NCBI GenBank assembly: GCA_019359235.1
Contig: JAHHHT010000032.1
Span: 37,345-101,344 of the forward strand
Direction of reading: 5' to 3'
DNA: 64,000 nucleotides
DNA from: Oscillatoria princeps RMCB-10
Lineage (GTDB): Bacteria; Cyanobacteriota; Cyanobacteriia; Cyanobacteriales; Oscillatoriaceae
Made by a program: the position numbers and the translations under genes. The notes below the pieces were generated by a model. The model made no database searches, had not been told where the DNA came from, and saw only the letters and a program-made list of their open reading frames with translations. This document shows, in pieces, positions 7,264 to 16,620 of the stretch (within the stretch, counting starts at the first letter, position 1; every line of letters begins with the position of its first letter).

Positions 7264-8304
7264 TCACTCGTGGATTTTTCCATTCGGCAGGGTGGTTCCC
7301 TTCAGCTTGACTCCGTGCCGCTCTGCGTTTACCACGTTGGCTTTGTGCAGGTTAGCCCCACTCAAATCGGCTTGACTCAAGTCGGTGCCAATCATGTGCG
7401 CCCCACTCAGGTTCGCTCCCGTCAGGCTGGCTCCGCTCAAGTTGGCTTGAATCAGATACGCGCCACTCAGGTTAGCCAAACTCAAGTCCGCCCCACTCAG
7501 GTTCGCTCCCGTCAGGAGTTTCCCGCTCAAGTTGGCACCACTCAAGTCTGCCCCACTCAGGTTGACGCCACTCAAATTTGCCTGGTTCAGGCAAGTCCGG
7601 GTCATGTCTGTTTTGCTCAAGTCTGCCTTGCTCAGATTGGCCCGACTCAGGTTGGTTTGCGACAGGTCCGCCTCCCTGAGTGTTGCCCCGTTCAGGTGTG
7701 CCTCGCTGAGGTTGGCGGAATTCAGGACTGCGCCAGTCAGGTTGGCCTGAGTTAGAGAGGCCCGGTTCAGGTTCGCCAGCTTCAGCTTCGCCCCGCGAAG
7801 GTTGGCCCCGCGAAGGTTGGCCTCCGTCAGGTCTGCCTTGCTCAGGCTAGCCCCACTGAGGTTGGCTTGACTCAGGTCAGCTCCTCTGAGATTTGTCCCA
7901 ATCAGGTAGGTTTGGCTCAGCTGGCTGCCAGTCAGCTGAGCTTCACTGAGGTTGGCCCCACTCACGTCTGCATTGGTCAGGATGGCCCCAGCCAGGTTGG
8001 CTCCGCTCAGGTCTGCCCAGTTCAGGTGCGCCCCGGTCAGGATAGCTCCGCTCAAGTTGGCTCCACTCAAGTTGGCTCCACTCAAGCTGGCTCCGCTGAG
8101 GTTGGCTCCCTTCAGGTTGGCCCCGCTCAAGTTGGCTTTGCTCAAACCGGCTCCACTCAGAAATGCCCCACTCAAGTCGGTTTGGCTCAGGTCGGCTTTG
8201 CTCAGGCTGGCCCGACTGAAATCCCTAGCGCCCTGTGCGTATCGCTGCACAAGTTCGTCTCTGGTAAAGTAGGGTCTCGGAGCGTTCATCAGGTCAGCGT
8301 TCAT
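7264..8304 (-). CDS. Pentapeptide-repeat protein
   Basis: 346 residues made almost entirely of A(D/N)LSxA-type pentapeptide repeats from about residue 37 to 335, which fold as a right-handed quadrilateral beta-helix. A short non-repeat N-terminus contains YFTRDELVQRYAQGARDF. There is no signal peptide or membrane segment. Cyanobacteria have many such proteins and most have no assigned role. The periodicity is also strong in the DNA (15 bases), so several long frames on the opposite strand are by-products. The gene has a low-GC upstream region (8305-8478). Confidence 0.92.
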   Translation of the reverse strand: MNADLMNAPRPYFTRDELVQRYAQGARDFSRASLSKADLSQTDLSGAFLSGAGLSKANLSGANLKGANLSGASLSGANLSGANLSGAILTGAHLNWADLSGANLAGAILTNADVSGANLSEAQLTGSQLSQTYLIGTNLRGADLSQANLSGASLSKADLTEANLRGANLRGAKLKLANLNRASLTQANLTGAVLNSANLSEAHLNGATLREADLSQTNLSRANLSKADLSKTDMTRTCLNQANLSGVNLSGADLSGANLSGKLLTGANLSGADLSLANLSGAYLIQANLSGASLTGANLSGAHMIGTDLSQADLSGANLHKANVVNAERHGVKLKGTTLPNGKIHE

Positions 8305-8478
8305 CGCAAGTACCCGTCTACGACTTCTTTATCTTTCTTTTGGGATCGTAGATCATTGCGCCACCGCTCAGACACCGAGTTTTCCCTGATTTTTTTTATT
8401 AAAGTTTACATAAAAATAAACATATATGTAAATATAATAATTTATATTAAGAATTGTGCGGCTCCTAAGCTAGAAATC

Positions 8479-9015
8479 CTAGAAATCAAAGTCCTGCCGG
8501 TCGTGGCAGCTGTCTCCATCTGGGCCATAGGGATGAATGGCGCAGACCAGCAAGTTGCCCGCATAGTATTGGCCGTGATAGTAGCGGCAGCCGGTGCAGG
8601 GTTTGGGGCGGAACTCATACCAGGTGTTGAGGGGTTGTGGCGGGTTGGCGGCTGCCGGTTCGCTCGCGGGCCGGCGGATGCCATACTCGATCTGAAGCCT
8701 TTCGATAATGCCGCCGGCGGAGTGGATGGCGCTGCGAATCGCTTCCAGTCTCGAAAGTGCCGGCAGCACCAGCTCGATGGAAAGACGCCGGTTCAAACCG
8801 TCGGTTTCGGCGGTGCTGTGCACCAAGGTGCCCCCGATTTGCTCAATAGCCTGAGAGATTGCCACAGCTACCCGGCTGACAGACATGCAGGAACCAGACA
8901 GATGAATGAGTTCGGTGCCGGTGGTGGCACCCACACTCAAACTAGCGGGAGTTATTAGCCCTGTCGGTATGGAGGTATCGTAGCGAGGGAAATCAGGCAT
9001 AGGTGCGTCAGGCAA
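8479..9015 (-). CDS. Hypothetical protein with C-terminal Cys cluster
   Basis: 178 residues. The first 100 residues have a mixed alpha/beta pattern, with no membrane segment and no recognised fold. The C-terminus carries a likely metal site: PCTGCRYYHG, then VCAIHPYGP, then SCHDRQ, giving Cys-x2-Cys plus two further Cys and nearby His. I recall similar Cys-rich tails in short cyanobacterial hypothetical proteins, so this could be a fusion of that module with another domain. Function unknown. Confidence 0.75.
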   Translation of the reverse strand: MPDAPMPDFPRYDTSIPTGLITPASLSVGATTGTELIHLSGSCMSVSRVAVAISQAIEQIGGTLVHSTAETDGLNRRLSIELVLPALSRLEAIRSAIHSAGGIIERLQIEYGIRRPASEPAAANPPQPLNTWYEFRPKPCTGCRYYHGQYYAGNLLVCAIHPYGPDGDSCHDRQDFDF

Positions 9016-9246
9016 TCGCCTTGTTCTGTATTGGTCAGATGATTTCCATCTAATCGCCCGGGCGTATGTGGCGAATCCCCCTCAGGGTAGATTTCAACCC
9101 CGGCAGCCGGAGACGGGGAACAGCTGAGTGCGCCCCGCCGGCTGATTCCCTTGCAGTGCCGCAGCTCCCCCGCTATCCTGAGGAAGGAAGCGCCGAAGCC
9201 CGGGGCAATCGGAGCGCCATTTGCGCAAACAAAAGGAGCGGATACA

Positions 9247-9834
9247 GTGGCTTTAACCCCCTCAACCATGTTGGAGCTAGGAATCCAAGCGCCGGATTTC
9301 CAGCTGCCGGACGTCGTGTCTGGCCAGACCGTAACGCTTGCCACATTTGCAGGCAAGAAAGCCCTGCTGGTGATGTTTATCTGCCGGCACTGTCCGTTCG
9401 TCAAGCATGTACAGGCAGAACTCGCCCGCATGGGCGCTGACTTCGCAAGCCAGGATATCGGCATTGTCGCCATTAGCGCCAGCGACGCCGCCGCCTATCC
9501 CGACGACGCCCCCGACAAGCTCAAGGAAATGGCTCAAGAGCTGGGATTCACATTCCCCTTCTGCTACGACGAAAGTCAAGAGACAGCTAAAGCTTACACC
9601 GCAGCTTGCACCCCAGATTTATTCCTCTTCGACGCCAACCGGCATCTGGTCTATCGCGGGCAGCTCGACGACAGCCGCCCCAGCAATAACCAGCCCGTCA
9701 CAGGTATTGATTTGCGCTCCGCTATCGATGCCGTGCTAGCCGACCGGCCAGTTTCCCCCGATCAGAAGCCGAGTATTGGCTGCAATATTAAATGGAAACC
9801 CGGTAACGAGCCGTCCTATTACGGAGCGGCTTAG
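9247..9834 (+). CDS. Thioredoxin-fold AhpC/TSA-like protein
   Basis: 195 residues. It has the peroxiredoxin/thioredoxin pattern APDFQLPDVVSGQTVTLATF near residue 15, followed by a CRHC motif at the position of the redox Cys pair (MFICRHCPFVK), then IVAISASD and a TPDLFLFD stretch with the cis-Pro. A probable thiol oxidoreductase or thioredoxin-dependent peroxide reductase in the cytoplasm. GTG 9247 is chosen as the start because an aaggag site lies 8-13 bases upstream. A longer frame begins at 9151 but lacks such a site. Confidence 0.85.
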   Translation: MALTPSTMLELGIQAPDFQLPDVVSGQTVTLATFAGKKALLVMFICRHCPFVKHVQAELARMGADFASQDIGIVAISASDAAAYPDDAPDKLKEMAQELGFTFPFCYDESQETAKAYTAACTPDLFLFDANRHLVYRGQLDDSRPSNNQPVTGIDLRSAIDAVLADRPVSPDQKPSIGCNIKWKPGNEPSYYGAA

Positions 9835-9837
9835 CCG

Positions 9838-9877
9838 CAGCCTGCGGGGTGCCTTTCTAGCGCACCCCGCAAATTCC
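9838..9877 (+). terminator. Hairpin after the thioredoxin-fold gene
   Basis: The sequence gcggggtgcc...gcaccccgc forms a stem just past the stop at 9834. It is not followed by a strong T run. The remaining spacer to 10372 holds an inverted repeat (gctcaacatc at about 9977, gatgttgagc at about 10008) and no gene that I can support. Confidence 0.5.
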
Positions 9878-10372
9878 TGGGGGATGGCAGCAGGAACAGC
9901 TCTAAAGGCTGACTATTATAGCACATAAAAATAGAAATAGTGTAAAAATTCAGAGAAATTTGCTCGGCGTCCGGGCTCAACATCGGGGCAGCAGCAGCAA
10001 GAGCGCTGATGTTGAGCTCGGATTGTGATATGATTTTATAAAAAATTCCTGAAATGGAAGCTGACGGTATTCCTTTAGGCCAGTATATTTGCCGAGTTGG
10101 AATGTTCCGAAAATAACCGGATTCCTAGGTTGAGTGCCAGCCCTTGTTGAACCTCCAGCAGTTTTAGACAGTCTCAGAATTGCCGGTGAAACTTTATCAA
10201 GTTAGGCACATTCAGCAGGGGGTTGCCACCGGCACACCAGGATTGATGCCGGCGCAACAAGCTGCTGGCACACCTGAACCGCGAAACCTTGACAGGTTGG
10301 AACTAACAGCTCCTCACTCCTTGCTAAAGGGGCGACAAGAACACCAGAACCGAATAAATCCCCAAAAAAGCA

Positions 10373-11719
10373 ATGCTCAAAACCCTTCGTTTGACTGTAG
10401 CGCTCCCCCTAGCCCTGCTAGCACTTGTTTCAGGCTGCTCTCCTTCTGACTCACTCAACGTCACAGCTGCATCCGCTCAGTCAGAGTCTTCCCAACCGCC
10501 AGACAGCAACGCTGAGGCTGCCAAAAAGCTCAAAACCCCGTTGCTTCTGCCTCCCGGCAATCCCGATCCAGAAATAAACGCCCAAGTTCAGAAATTCATA
10601 AACCGCATAGCAGCCGATGGGTTTTATAAAGAAAATCAAGGCGTCTGGATTCAAACCGGCAGCACTCTTTTAGCAGATTACCGGGGCACAGTTCCTCTGC
10701 CAGCCGCTTCCGTGACAAAGGCGGCAACCACTCTCGCCGCACTGCAAAAGTTCGGCCCCGACCACCAATTTGTCACTCAAATTGGGGCAACCGGCCCCAT
10801 TCAAAACGGGGTTTTACAGGGTGACTTGGTGATTCAGGGGGGTGAAGATCCTTTCTTTGTCTGGGAGGAAGCCATCGCCATTGGCAACATTTTAAATCAG
10901 GCGGGCGTCAAGCGGGTGACAGGCAATTTGGTAATTGCCGGCAAGTTTTACATGAACTTTGAGTCCAATCCGCTGACAGCAGGGAATTTGCTCAAGCAAG
11001 GGATCGACAGTGAAATTTGGCCAGAGGAAGCCGAAAACCAGCACCAGAGTTTGCCACCGGGCACGCCGCGACCGGCAGTGGAGATTGAGGGTTCAGTCAA
11101 AGTGATGCCCTCACCGCCGAAAAGCGTGCAGCCTCTCGTGCGCCATTTTTCGTACCCCCTTGCGGAATTGCTGAAAAAAATGAATATGTACAGCAACAAC
11201 ATGATGGCGCAAATGCTAGCAGACGCTGCCGGCGGCGCTCCAGTGGTGGCGCGAAAAGTGGCTGACGCAGCGGGGGTGCCCCCGGCAGAAATTCAGCTGA
11301 TCAATGGCTCCGGTTTGGGCGAAGAAAATCGGATTTCACCCCGCGCCGCCGTCGCCATATTTCAGGCAATAGAGCTCTACCTGCAGCCGTATAATATGAC
11401 CGTGGCGGATGTGTTTGCAATTGCCGGCAAAGATTTGGGTGTTTTGAAGGAGCGCAAAATTCCCACCCTATCGGTGGTGAAAACCGGCACTTTGAATAGT
11501 GTCGCTTCCATAGCGGGAGCGATGCCCACTCAGAAGCAAGGCCCTGTCTGGGTGGCGATTATGAATGGAGGGGAAAACTTGGAGGGATTCCGCGCTCAGC
11601 AAGATGTTCTCCTCAACAGTCTGTTGGGCCGGTGGGGAGCTGTTCCATCAGCACCGGCAGAGTTATCACCCAGTCCGGCGAGGAGTGGCAAATCCTCTCG
11701 CAGTGAAATTGTCAAATAG
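10373..11719 (+). CDS. dacB: D-alanyl-D-alanine carboxypeptidase, S13 (DacB) family
   Basis: 448 residues. The N-terminus has a lipoprotein signal (hydrophobic stretch ending VSGC, lipidated Cys21), so the enzyme is probably membrane-anchored in the periplasm. The three active-site motifs of penicillin-binding proteins are present: SVTK (Ser113, Lys116), SNN (Ser274) and KTG (Lys370). PBP4-type enzymes trim peptidoglycan peptides as carboxypeptidase or endopeptidase. A hairpin with GGTGCGTTACGC arms lies just after the stop. The lipoprotein anchor is the only unusual point. Confidence 0.9.
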   Translation: MLKTLRLTVALPLALLALVSGCSPSDSLNVTAASAQSESSQPPDSNAEAAKKLKTPLLLPPGNPDPEINAQVQKFINRIAADGFYKENQGVWIQTGSTLLADYRGTVPLPAASVTKAATTLAALQKFGPDHQFVTQIGATGPIQNGVLQGDLVIQGGEDPFFVWEEAIAIGNILNQAGVKRVTGNLVIAGKFYMNFESNPLTAGNLLKQGIDSEIWPEEAENQHQSLPPGTPRPAVEIEGSVKVMPSPPKSVQPLVRHFSYPLAELLKKMNMYSNNMMAQMLADAAGGAPVVARKVADAAGVPPAEIQLINGSGLGEENRISPRAAVAIFQAIELYLQPYNMTVADVFAIAGKDLGVLKERKIPTLSVVKTGTLNSVASIAGAMPTQKQGPVWVAIMNGGENLEGFRAQQDVLLNSLLGRWGAVPSAPAELSPSPARSGKSSRSEIVK

Positions 11720-11723
11720 AAGT

Positions 11724-11755
11724 AGGGTGCGTTACGCGAAGCGTAACGCACCCTA
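11724..11755 (+). terminator. Hairpin of the GGTGCGTTA type
   Basis: The sequence tagggtgcgttacgc gaa gcgtaacgcaccctat is a strong stem-loop between the convergent genes dacB and the exported protein at 11807-12370. The same arm motif appears at 4922-4990, 15000-15026 and (as a GGTGGGTTA variant) at 18359-18383 and 54505-54538, usually after genes. It is a dispersed repeat that may serve as a terminator. Confidence 0.6.
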
Positions 11756-11806
11756 TCAAACTTATTCCAGCCATCTAAAGCAGTTGTAAATGATTTTCCC
11801 TTGCGC

Positions 11807-12370
11807 TTAGGCACACCCCTCTACAAATTCGACTTCAGGGAGTTTGCCGACTCTGAACTGAGTGACCCGATTGCCGTCAGTCTCGAATACGAGGCGGTAG
11901 TTGCTGTCGGAGCGGTCTTGCGGTACAAACGTCAAGTAGTGCCCCCCTTGTACGTATTTGTGAGGGCTGACTTGAATTTTTCCCGGATAGAGTGCTTTGA
12001 TTCGGGCTTCCGTATCGCCGATCCCTGCGCCGCTCAGCGTGGTGATGCGGCTCTCCCTCCAAATATCGATCCTGGAAATGCGACCGTCTGCGATCATGAA
12101 CCCGACATCCCTCGGACCGCCTTCCGGCGTCAGGTAGAAGCAATTGCTCCCACCCCCACTGTCGCCGGTGGAAACTAGCGGGCGACCGGCTGCTCTTGAC
12201 GCTTCGGGAACAGTCATGCCGACTAGCACCGGTCCGATGCCGTCAATGTATAGTTTCGACTGCTCTGTCAGTTGCGCCTGCGCTATCACCGGCAGAACAG
12301 TCACAAAAAAAAGTGAAAGTGTTCCGATAAAGAACGTTATAAATTTAACTCGGCTGTTTAGTCTTTTCAT
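11807..12370 (-). CDS. Exported hypothetical protein
   Basis: 187 residues with a clear signal peptide (hydrophobic residues 10-30, probable cleavage after AQA). The mature part begins with a YIDGIGPVLVGMTVPEASRAAG segment, a pattern common in small secreted proteins of unknown function, and has two Cys (in NCFYL and at the end, EGCA) that could form a disulphide. Probably periplasmic. Function unknown. Confidence 0.75.
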   Translation of the reverse strand: MKRLNSRVKFITFFIGTLSLFFVTVLPVIAQAQLTEQSKLYIDGIGPVLVGMTVPEASRAAGRPLVSTGDSGGGSNCFYLTPEGGPRDVGFMIADGRISRIDIWRESRITTLSGAGIGDTEARIKALYPGKIQVSPHKYVQGGHYLTFVPQDRSDSNYRLVFETDGNRVTQFRVGKLPEVEFVEGCA

Positions 12371-12489
12371 ACTTAACCATTCAGAGCTATTTCACTGTTA
12401 AAAAGAAGTGGGGTGTGTTCCTCCGGAAAGCACCTCAATAACCTATTTACAAAAGTGGGACGCGCCGGTCGCCTTTCTACTCCACAGGG

Positions 12490-12987
12490 TCACTGACAGC
12501 CATAATAATTCTGCCTGATTTCCTGCCACTCCCGCGCCAAAGCAGTTTCATCATGCCGAATTTTTCTACCTCTTAGCCCTGGATGTCTTTGATAAAAAGT
12601 GTAATCAACTACAGCCTCGCACCTCCTGATTTGCAACCATTCCTGCGCCAGCCCGGTTTCATCCGCTCTGATTTTTCTGCCGCGCAGCTCTGGATGTCGT
12701 TCATTAAAAATTCTGTCCGCCATAGCATCCAATACAGAGCAGCCGCTGCGCTCAATCCTTCTGAGTCCCCCACAGGAATCGTTATCCCCATTCTGGCACT
12801 CTGCATCCAGCTGAAAAATTACTGACATGGGAGGGCAGTTTCCTGATTGAGCCAAGACAGACCGCATCGCCAAGGTGGTTAATGGCATAGCACCCAGCAT
12901 TATAACTGCAATTCTCCAGCGCAGCTTCACGAAATTCACTGTCAGTATTTGGGCGTTTGGGATTCTCCTGTCGCACAGCCTCATCAA
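12490..12987 (-). CDS. Exported protein with an internal duplication
   Basis: 165 residues. A hydrophobic segment at 25-45 looks like a signal peptide, so the start may be further in. The mature part holds two copies of a unit of about 38 residues: each has (E/Q)RHP-LRGRKI, then DET-LA-EW--IR and a following Cys. Five or six Cys in total suggest disulphides in the periplasm. No known family is recognised. Confidence 0.65.
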   Translation of the reverse strand: MMRLCDRRIPNAQILTVNFVKLRWRIAVIMLGAMPLTTLAMRSVLAQSGNCPPMSVIFQLDAECQNGDNDSCGGLRRIERSGCSVLDAMADRIFNERHPELRGRKIRADETGLAQEWLQIRRCEAVVDYTFYQRHPGLRGRKIRHDETALAREWQEIRQNYYGCQ

Positions 12988-13191
12988 TTCGGCTTGTTTC
13001 AGGGAAGGGTTTCCTGCTCGTGATTATATAGGGTTTAGACCCTAGATCGTGGTAAATGTTACCAAAATTTACATAAAGGCTAATCTGAGGGCGCGGGGAG
13101 GGCAGAAAGCCAGTCTGTTGGGGGGACCGGCGTTTCGCAAGTGGGCTGTACAGGGGAGTGGAGAGCGCCGAGCCCTCACCGCACCGGCAAA

Positions 13192-14304
13192 TCAGGGGTT
13201 GAGAGCGCGGGGGTCAGCCGGTCGAGCCAAAAGAATGCCGGTGGAACTTTCGACCTTCCCTACATAGGTTTCTAAATCGGGGGAAATTTTCACCGCCCCA
13301 CTGGGGGAAGCGTGGATCAAACCGGTGCTGCCGTCTGGGGAGCGATAAACCAGGCCGGTGTGGGTTACGTCCAAGCCTTCAATTTCTGTGGCGATCGCAA
13401 CAATATCACCCGGTTGCAGTTGAGCGTAGGCGCGGCGAATCTGGCTTTGGGGAATGTAATCGACCCTCAGGCCATCAAGTCGGGCTTCTGCGCCAACAAT
13501 ACACTGGTAAGTGGCGTCGTCGCTGGCCATTTGTGGGTAGCTGCTTTTATGCCGGCTCATAAAGTTCAGCGTTTTATTCAGCGGGACGCCCCCTAGAGCG
13601 CGAGTAATGTTGGCAACAGTTCCCCGCTTCTCGTTGTCAAAAATCCAGTCAGAAAAATAGTGCAGCCGGCTGCAATATCCGTTGAGTTTGCCATTCCGGT
13701 AGCGCAGGTCAGCAATGCGACTGACAAAGCTGTCGTAGGAATAATCCCGCACCGCCACACCCCGCGCCATCGCCAGCACGGTTTCGACAAACAGCACGCA
13801 GTCAAATTGAGTCAGGGAGACAACCAGGGTTTCGGTGTTTGACTTGTCTAATAATCCCGGCGTGTACTCTGCGCCCAACAATTGCTCAGCCAGCGCCTGC
13901 AAGATTTCGCTCATCGGGCGCTCGTGGAGTTTCTCCGCCTGTGCGTGCTGCATGAGGCTTTGGAAACGCGCCACCTCTTCTGTGCGCCTGACATAGGGCA
14001 CTTGAGCTAACTCCCCGAGATCGTGCCGGTGAGTTTTGATTGGGGATGGGGAGGATAAATTGTCATCTTTTGCGCTCGTCGCCGGGAGATCCCCCCCCTT
14101 GGCTGCAGGAGCTGGGGGAGAGGTTGGGATTTTTCTGCTAGAAGCCGTTTCGCTCGGGAAGCTTTTGTCAGCGAGAGTCTGGCTCAAGGCTGGCGCACAG
14201 GCAACCGAGCAAGGCTCCATTACCCTAGCTTCAGAGGCTTTGCGCAAAGTGCCGGCGCAAGCGAGTAAAAATCCCAACACAGCCAGCCCTAAAATTTTTT
14301 TCAT
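13192..14304 (-). CDS. DUF1460 amidase-like lipoprotein or exported protein
   Basis: About 370 residues. The N-terminus (MKKILGLAVLGFLLACAG) is a signal peptide with a possible lipobox Cys. A low-complexity linker follows (residues 35-100), then a DUF1460 domain, related to NlpC/P60-like amidases: FDCVLFVETVLAMARG supplies the nucleophile Cys in an FDC motif, and VTHTGLVYR with LIHAS supplies the likely His. Such enzymes are thought to cut peptidoglycan-related amides. ATG at 14304 is preferred. An upstream GTG at 14313 is also in frame. Confidence 0.85.
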   Translation of the reverse strand: MKKILGLAVLGFLLACAGTLRKASEARVMEPCSVACAPALSQTLADKSFPSETASSRKIPTSPPAPAAKGGDLPATSAKDDNLSSPSPIKTHRHDLGELAQVPYVRRTEEVARFQSLMQHAQAEKLHERPMSEILQALAEQLLGAEYTPGLLDKSNTETLVVSLTQFDCVLFVETVLAMARGVAVRDYSYDSFVSRIADLRYRNGKLNGYCSRLHYFSDWIFDNEKRGTVANITRALGGVPLNKTLNFMSRHKSSYPQMASDDATYQCIVGAEARLDGLRVDYIPQSQIRRAYAQLQPGDIVAIATEIEGLDVTHTGLVYRSPDGSTGLIHASPSGAVKISPDLETYVGKVESSTGILLARPADPRALNP

Positions 14305-14410
14305 TTTTTCCACATGGTACTGTCACAGCTGATTATTTCAGATGAGAAGCCGGTGGCGCAGGTACAGGTCAACAGATTTTAGATTTTGGATTTGGGATTT
14401 TGGATTGGCT

Positions 14411-14665
14411 GTCAGTCCAGGATGCATACTCTAAGAAGCGCTCTTTGTCAAGAGCCGGCGTCACCGGCCTGACAGATTTTAGATTTTATAGCGGTTTTCA
14501 GTTGGATTACGCCCCAGAAACCCGGTTTCTTTAAGAAACCGGGTTTCTCAGTACCTCACTAATATGAGAACCGCTATAGATTTGGGATTTTAGATTTGAG
14601 GTCAATCCAGGACGCATACTCTAAGGAGAGCGATTTGTCAAGAGGCGGCGTCACCGGCCTGGCGG
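14411..14665. repeat. 65-bp direct repeats flanking a miniature inverted-repeat element
   Basis: Positions 14411-14475 and 14601-14665 are about 87% alike by eye. Between them, 14487-14578 begins tatagcggtt and ends aaccgctata and contains a cccggtttcttt/aagaaaccggg palindrome. This is a MITE-like structure. The heptamer-type ttttagatttt tracts border it on both sides. Confidence 0.75.
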
Positions 14666-14753
14666 CAAACTCTCACCAGTGGTTAAGGTATCCGATCGCC
14701 GCAGATTCAAGAGAAATCGTCCATCCTAGGAATGTTGAGTTCCCGCACGAAGG

Positions 14754-14981
14754 ATGCAATCCCAGGGTAATTTATTCCAAGAAGGGTTCAAAAACCAATT
14801 CAGGGGAGTCACGCTCGAAGAATTATTTGCTGAGAGCATGCTCTCAGGCCACCTTACTGACAGTAACTGCTTTCGGCTGAGGGCAGCCCTGTTAGAGGGT
14901 TCCCTGAGCGAAGAGCATCGCGCCATCATCACCCGGATACTTTACAGCCTGCGACGGGGGACGCTGAAAATCATGGATTAG
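14754..14981 (+). CDS. Small conserved-looking protein, paralogue 2
   Basis: 75 residues, ATG start. The C-terminal 50 residues (LEELFAESML...GTLKIMD) align with the 67-residue protein at 6840-7043, keeping the spacing of the Arg/Leu-rich block and the hydrophobic-acidic end. No domain known. It is followed by a GGTGCGTTA-type hairpin with an A/T-rich tail, consistent with a single-gene transcript. Confidence 0.6.
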   Translation: MQSQGNLFQEGFKNQFRGVTLEELFAESMLSGHLTDSNCFRLRAALLEGSLSEEHRAIITRILYSLRRGTLKIMD

Positions 14982-14999
14982 AGTGCCGGCGCAGCAGTC

Positions 15000-15042
15000 G
15001 GGTGCGTTAATAGCGCACCCGACTGAAAAATTTTAAATTTAA
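15000..15042 (+). terminator. Hairpin with A/T tail after the 75-residue gene
   Basis: The stem gtcgggtgcgtta/tagcgcacccgac is followed by tgaaaaattttaaattt. It lies between two convergent genes and may terminate both. Confidence 0.65.
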
Positions 15043-15082
15043 AACTCTGCGCACCCCATGTTTTAGTGGGAATTTTTAATTT

Positions 15083-16321
15083 TTAATGGCGATAAACCGG
15101 CAGCGTAAAGTGAAAACAGCTGCCTTGAGAGGGCGCGGAGTCCACCCAAATCTGGCCGTGGTGAGCGCGGATGATGCGCTGGCACAGGGAAAGACCGATT
15201 CCATAGCCTTCCTTCATTTCATCCCGCTGGAGCCGGAAGTGGTCTTCAAAAATGCGCTTTTGATTCTCCTCTGGAATGCCCGGACCGTTGTCGCAAACGC
15301 TGACCTGAACTTTTTGCGTCGTGCGGTGGAGGACAGACACCTGAATCGTGCCCGCCTCAGGAGTGTACTTGATAGCATTGTCCAAAAGGTTCACCAGCAC
15401 TTGGCGCACCCGCTCTGAATCGGCATAAACGCGGGGAAGATCTGCAGGGATGTCCGTTTTCACACCCTGGGATTTAGCGCTCAACCGGTCTAAGAACTGT
15501 TCGAGAACCTCCTGACAGAGCGTTCCTATATTGAGCGCTTGCGGTTGAGTGCGCAGCTGGGCGCTCGCCCCCCGCTCAGCTTGCAGGATGTCGGCGATCA
15601 TCCGCTCAATCACGCGGGTTTGGGTGCGAGCGTGTTTAATTAACTGAGTCGTCAGCTTGGGAGTGAGGCAGCTCTGTCCCTTGTTCGGATCGTAGTTTGA
15701 CTCCAGGGTTTCCAGAGCCAGGGAAGCGGCGGTGAGGGGATTGCGCAGCTCGTGCGCCAGCAGAGCAATCAGCCGGTCTTTGAACCGCAGCTGCTCGAGC
15801 AGTTCTTCGTTTTCCTGCTTCAGGCGAAAAATTTCGTCCGAGAGCCGCATCACTTCTGCCGAGTAAGCGATAGAACTGATGCAGATGTCAGGGGGTGGGG
15901 GTTCTGACGGCTCGGTTTTGGTATTTAACTGAGACAAGTAATCGGCTGCCGAACGCTGCCAGCGCCCCCAGCAATTCTCCAGCTGGGCGACCAAATTACT
16001 GCCAGCCAGGGTTTGCCTGGGTTCAGGATGGATCTTGATCAGGGCTGGGGTGGCGATCAGTTTGAAGTGTTCGGCTAAATACGGCTGTTCCCCCACATCG
16101 ACGATCTCAAGTTCAAAGGGGTACTCTGTTTTGGCGTCTTGCAGGTAACGGCGGATTTGCCGAATTTGTTCGCGTGAACTCGGACGCTTATCTACAAACA
16201 GCAACAGCTGTAGAGGCGCTTCAGAATTAGTGACCTTGTAAGGATTTGCTAGCATGCAATCCCTTTCCAGCGAGGGAGGTAGAGAGGGGAGGCGTTTTTT
16301 CAAGGCGAGCTGATCAACCAT
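15083..16321 (-). CDS. sasA: Clock-output histidine kinase SasA
   Basis: 412 residues as read, or 390 from the internal ATG at 16255. An N-terminal KaiB-like thioredoxin-fold domain (about residues 36-125, [11 protein letters not shown] start) is followed by a linker and coiled coil, then the kinase core: H-box [10 protein letters not shown] with His190, N-box [14 protein letters not shown]1 DNGPGIP and G2 GYGIGLSLC. SasA binds KaiC through the KaiB-like domain and phosphorylates RpaA. The KaiB-like/kinase architecture is specific to SasA. It stands alone here, away from the kai genes. Confidence 0.95.
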   Translation of the reverse strand: MVDQLALKKRLPSLPPSLERDCMLANPYKVTNSEAPLQLLLFVDKRPSSREQIRQIRRYLQDAKTEYPFELEIVDVGEQPYLAEHFKLIATPALIKIHPEPRQTLAGSNLVAQLENCWGRWQRSAADYLSQLNTKTEPSEPPPPDICISSIAYSAEVMRLSDEIFRLKQENEELLEQLRFKDRLIALLAHELRNPLTAASLALETLESNYDPNKGQSCLTPKLTTQLIKHARTQTRVIERMIADILQAERGASAQLRTQPQALNIGTLCQEVLEQFLDRLSAKSQGVKTDIPADLPRVYADSERVRQVLVNLLDNAIKYTPEAGTIQVSVLHRTTQKVQVSVCDNGPGIPEENQKRIFEDHFRLQRDEMKEGYGIGLSLCQRIIRAHHGQIWVDSAPSQGSCFHFTLPVYRH

Positions 16322-16600
16322 TGCCGGTGACAGGCGGGTAGGGTGGGTAGGCAGGCGGCTAGGCGGCTAGGTGGCTAGTCGGGGGGGATGTGGGGGATAA
16401 GCGGGAGGTGCCTTTGTTTTTTCTTTATTATTTTATAACTTACCCAGTCAAACAACATAAATCACCCTCTCGCCCATCTGCCTCAAATATGAGATAGGGC
16501 TTCAGGCCAAGGGCGAGGGGGGTATGGCCGGTGAGGGAAGAGGGGAGAAGGGAGGGCGGATATCTTGAATCACTGACTTGGACATGAGAGTCTTAACATT
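16322..16600. other. Spacer with short tandem repeats
   Basis: Contains a short tandem tract (ggcggctaggcggctaggtggctag, about 16350-16378) and A/T-rich sequence. It lies between the divergent genes sasA and the DUF2079 gene, so it must hold their promoters, but no element can be assigned with confidence. Confidence 0.5.
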
Positions 16601-16620
16601 ATGTCAAAGTGAGTGGTGTA

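Noticed and set aside
7270..8958. Long open frames on the plus strand (up to 363 codons) opposite the pentapeptide gene
   Set aside because: They are complements of the 15-base periodic coding sequence and show no domain of their own.
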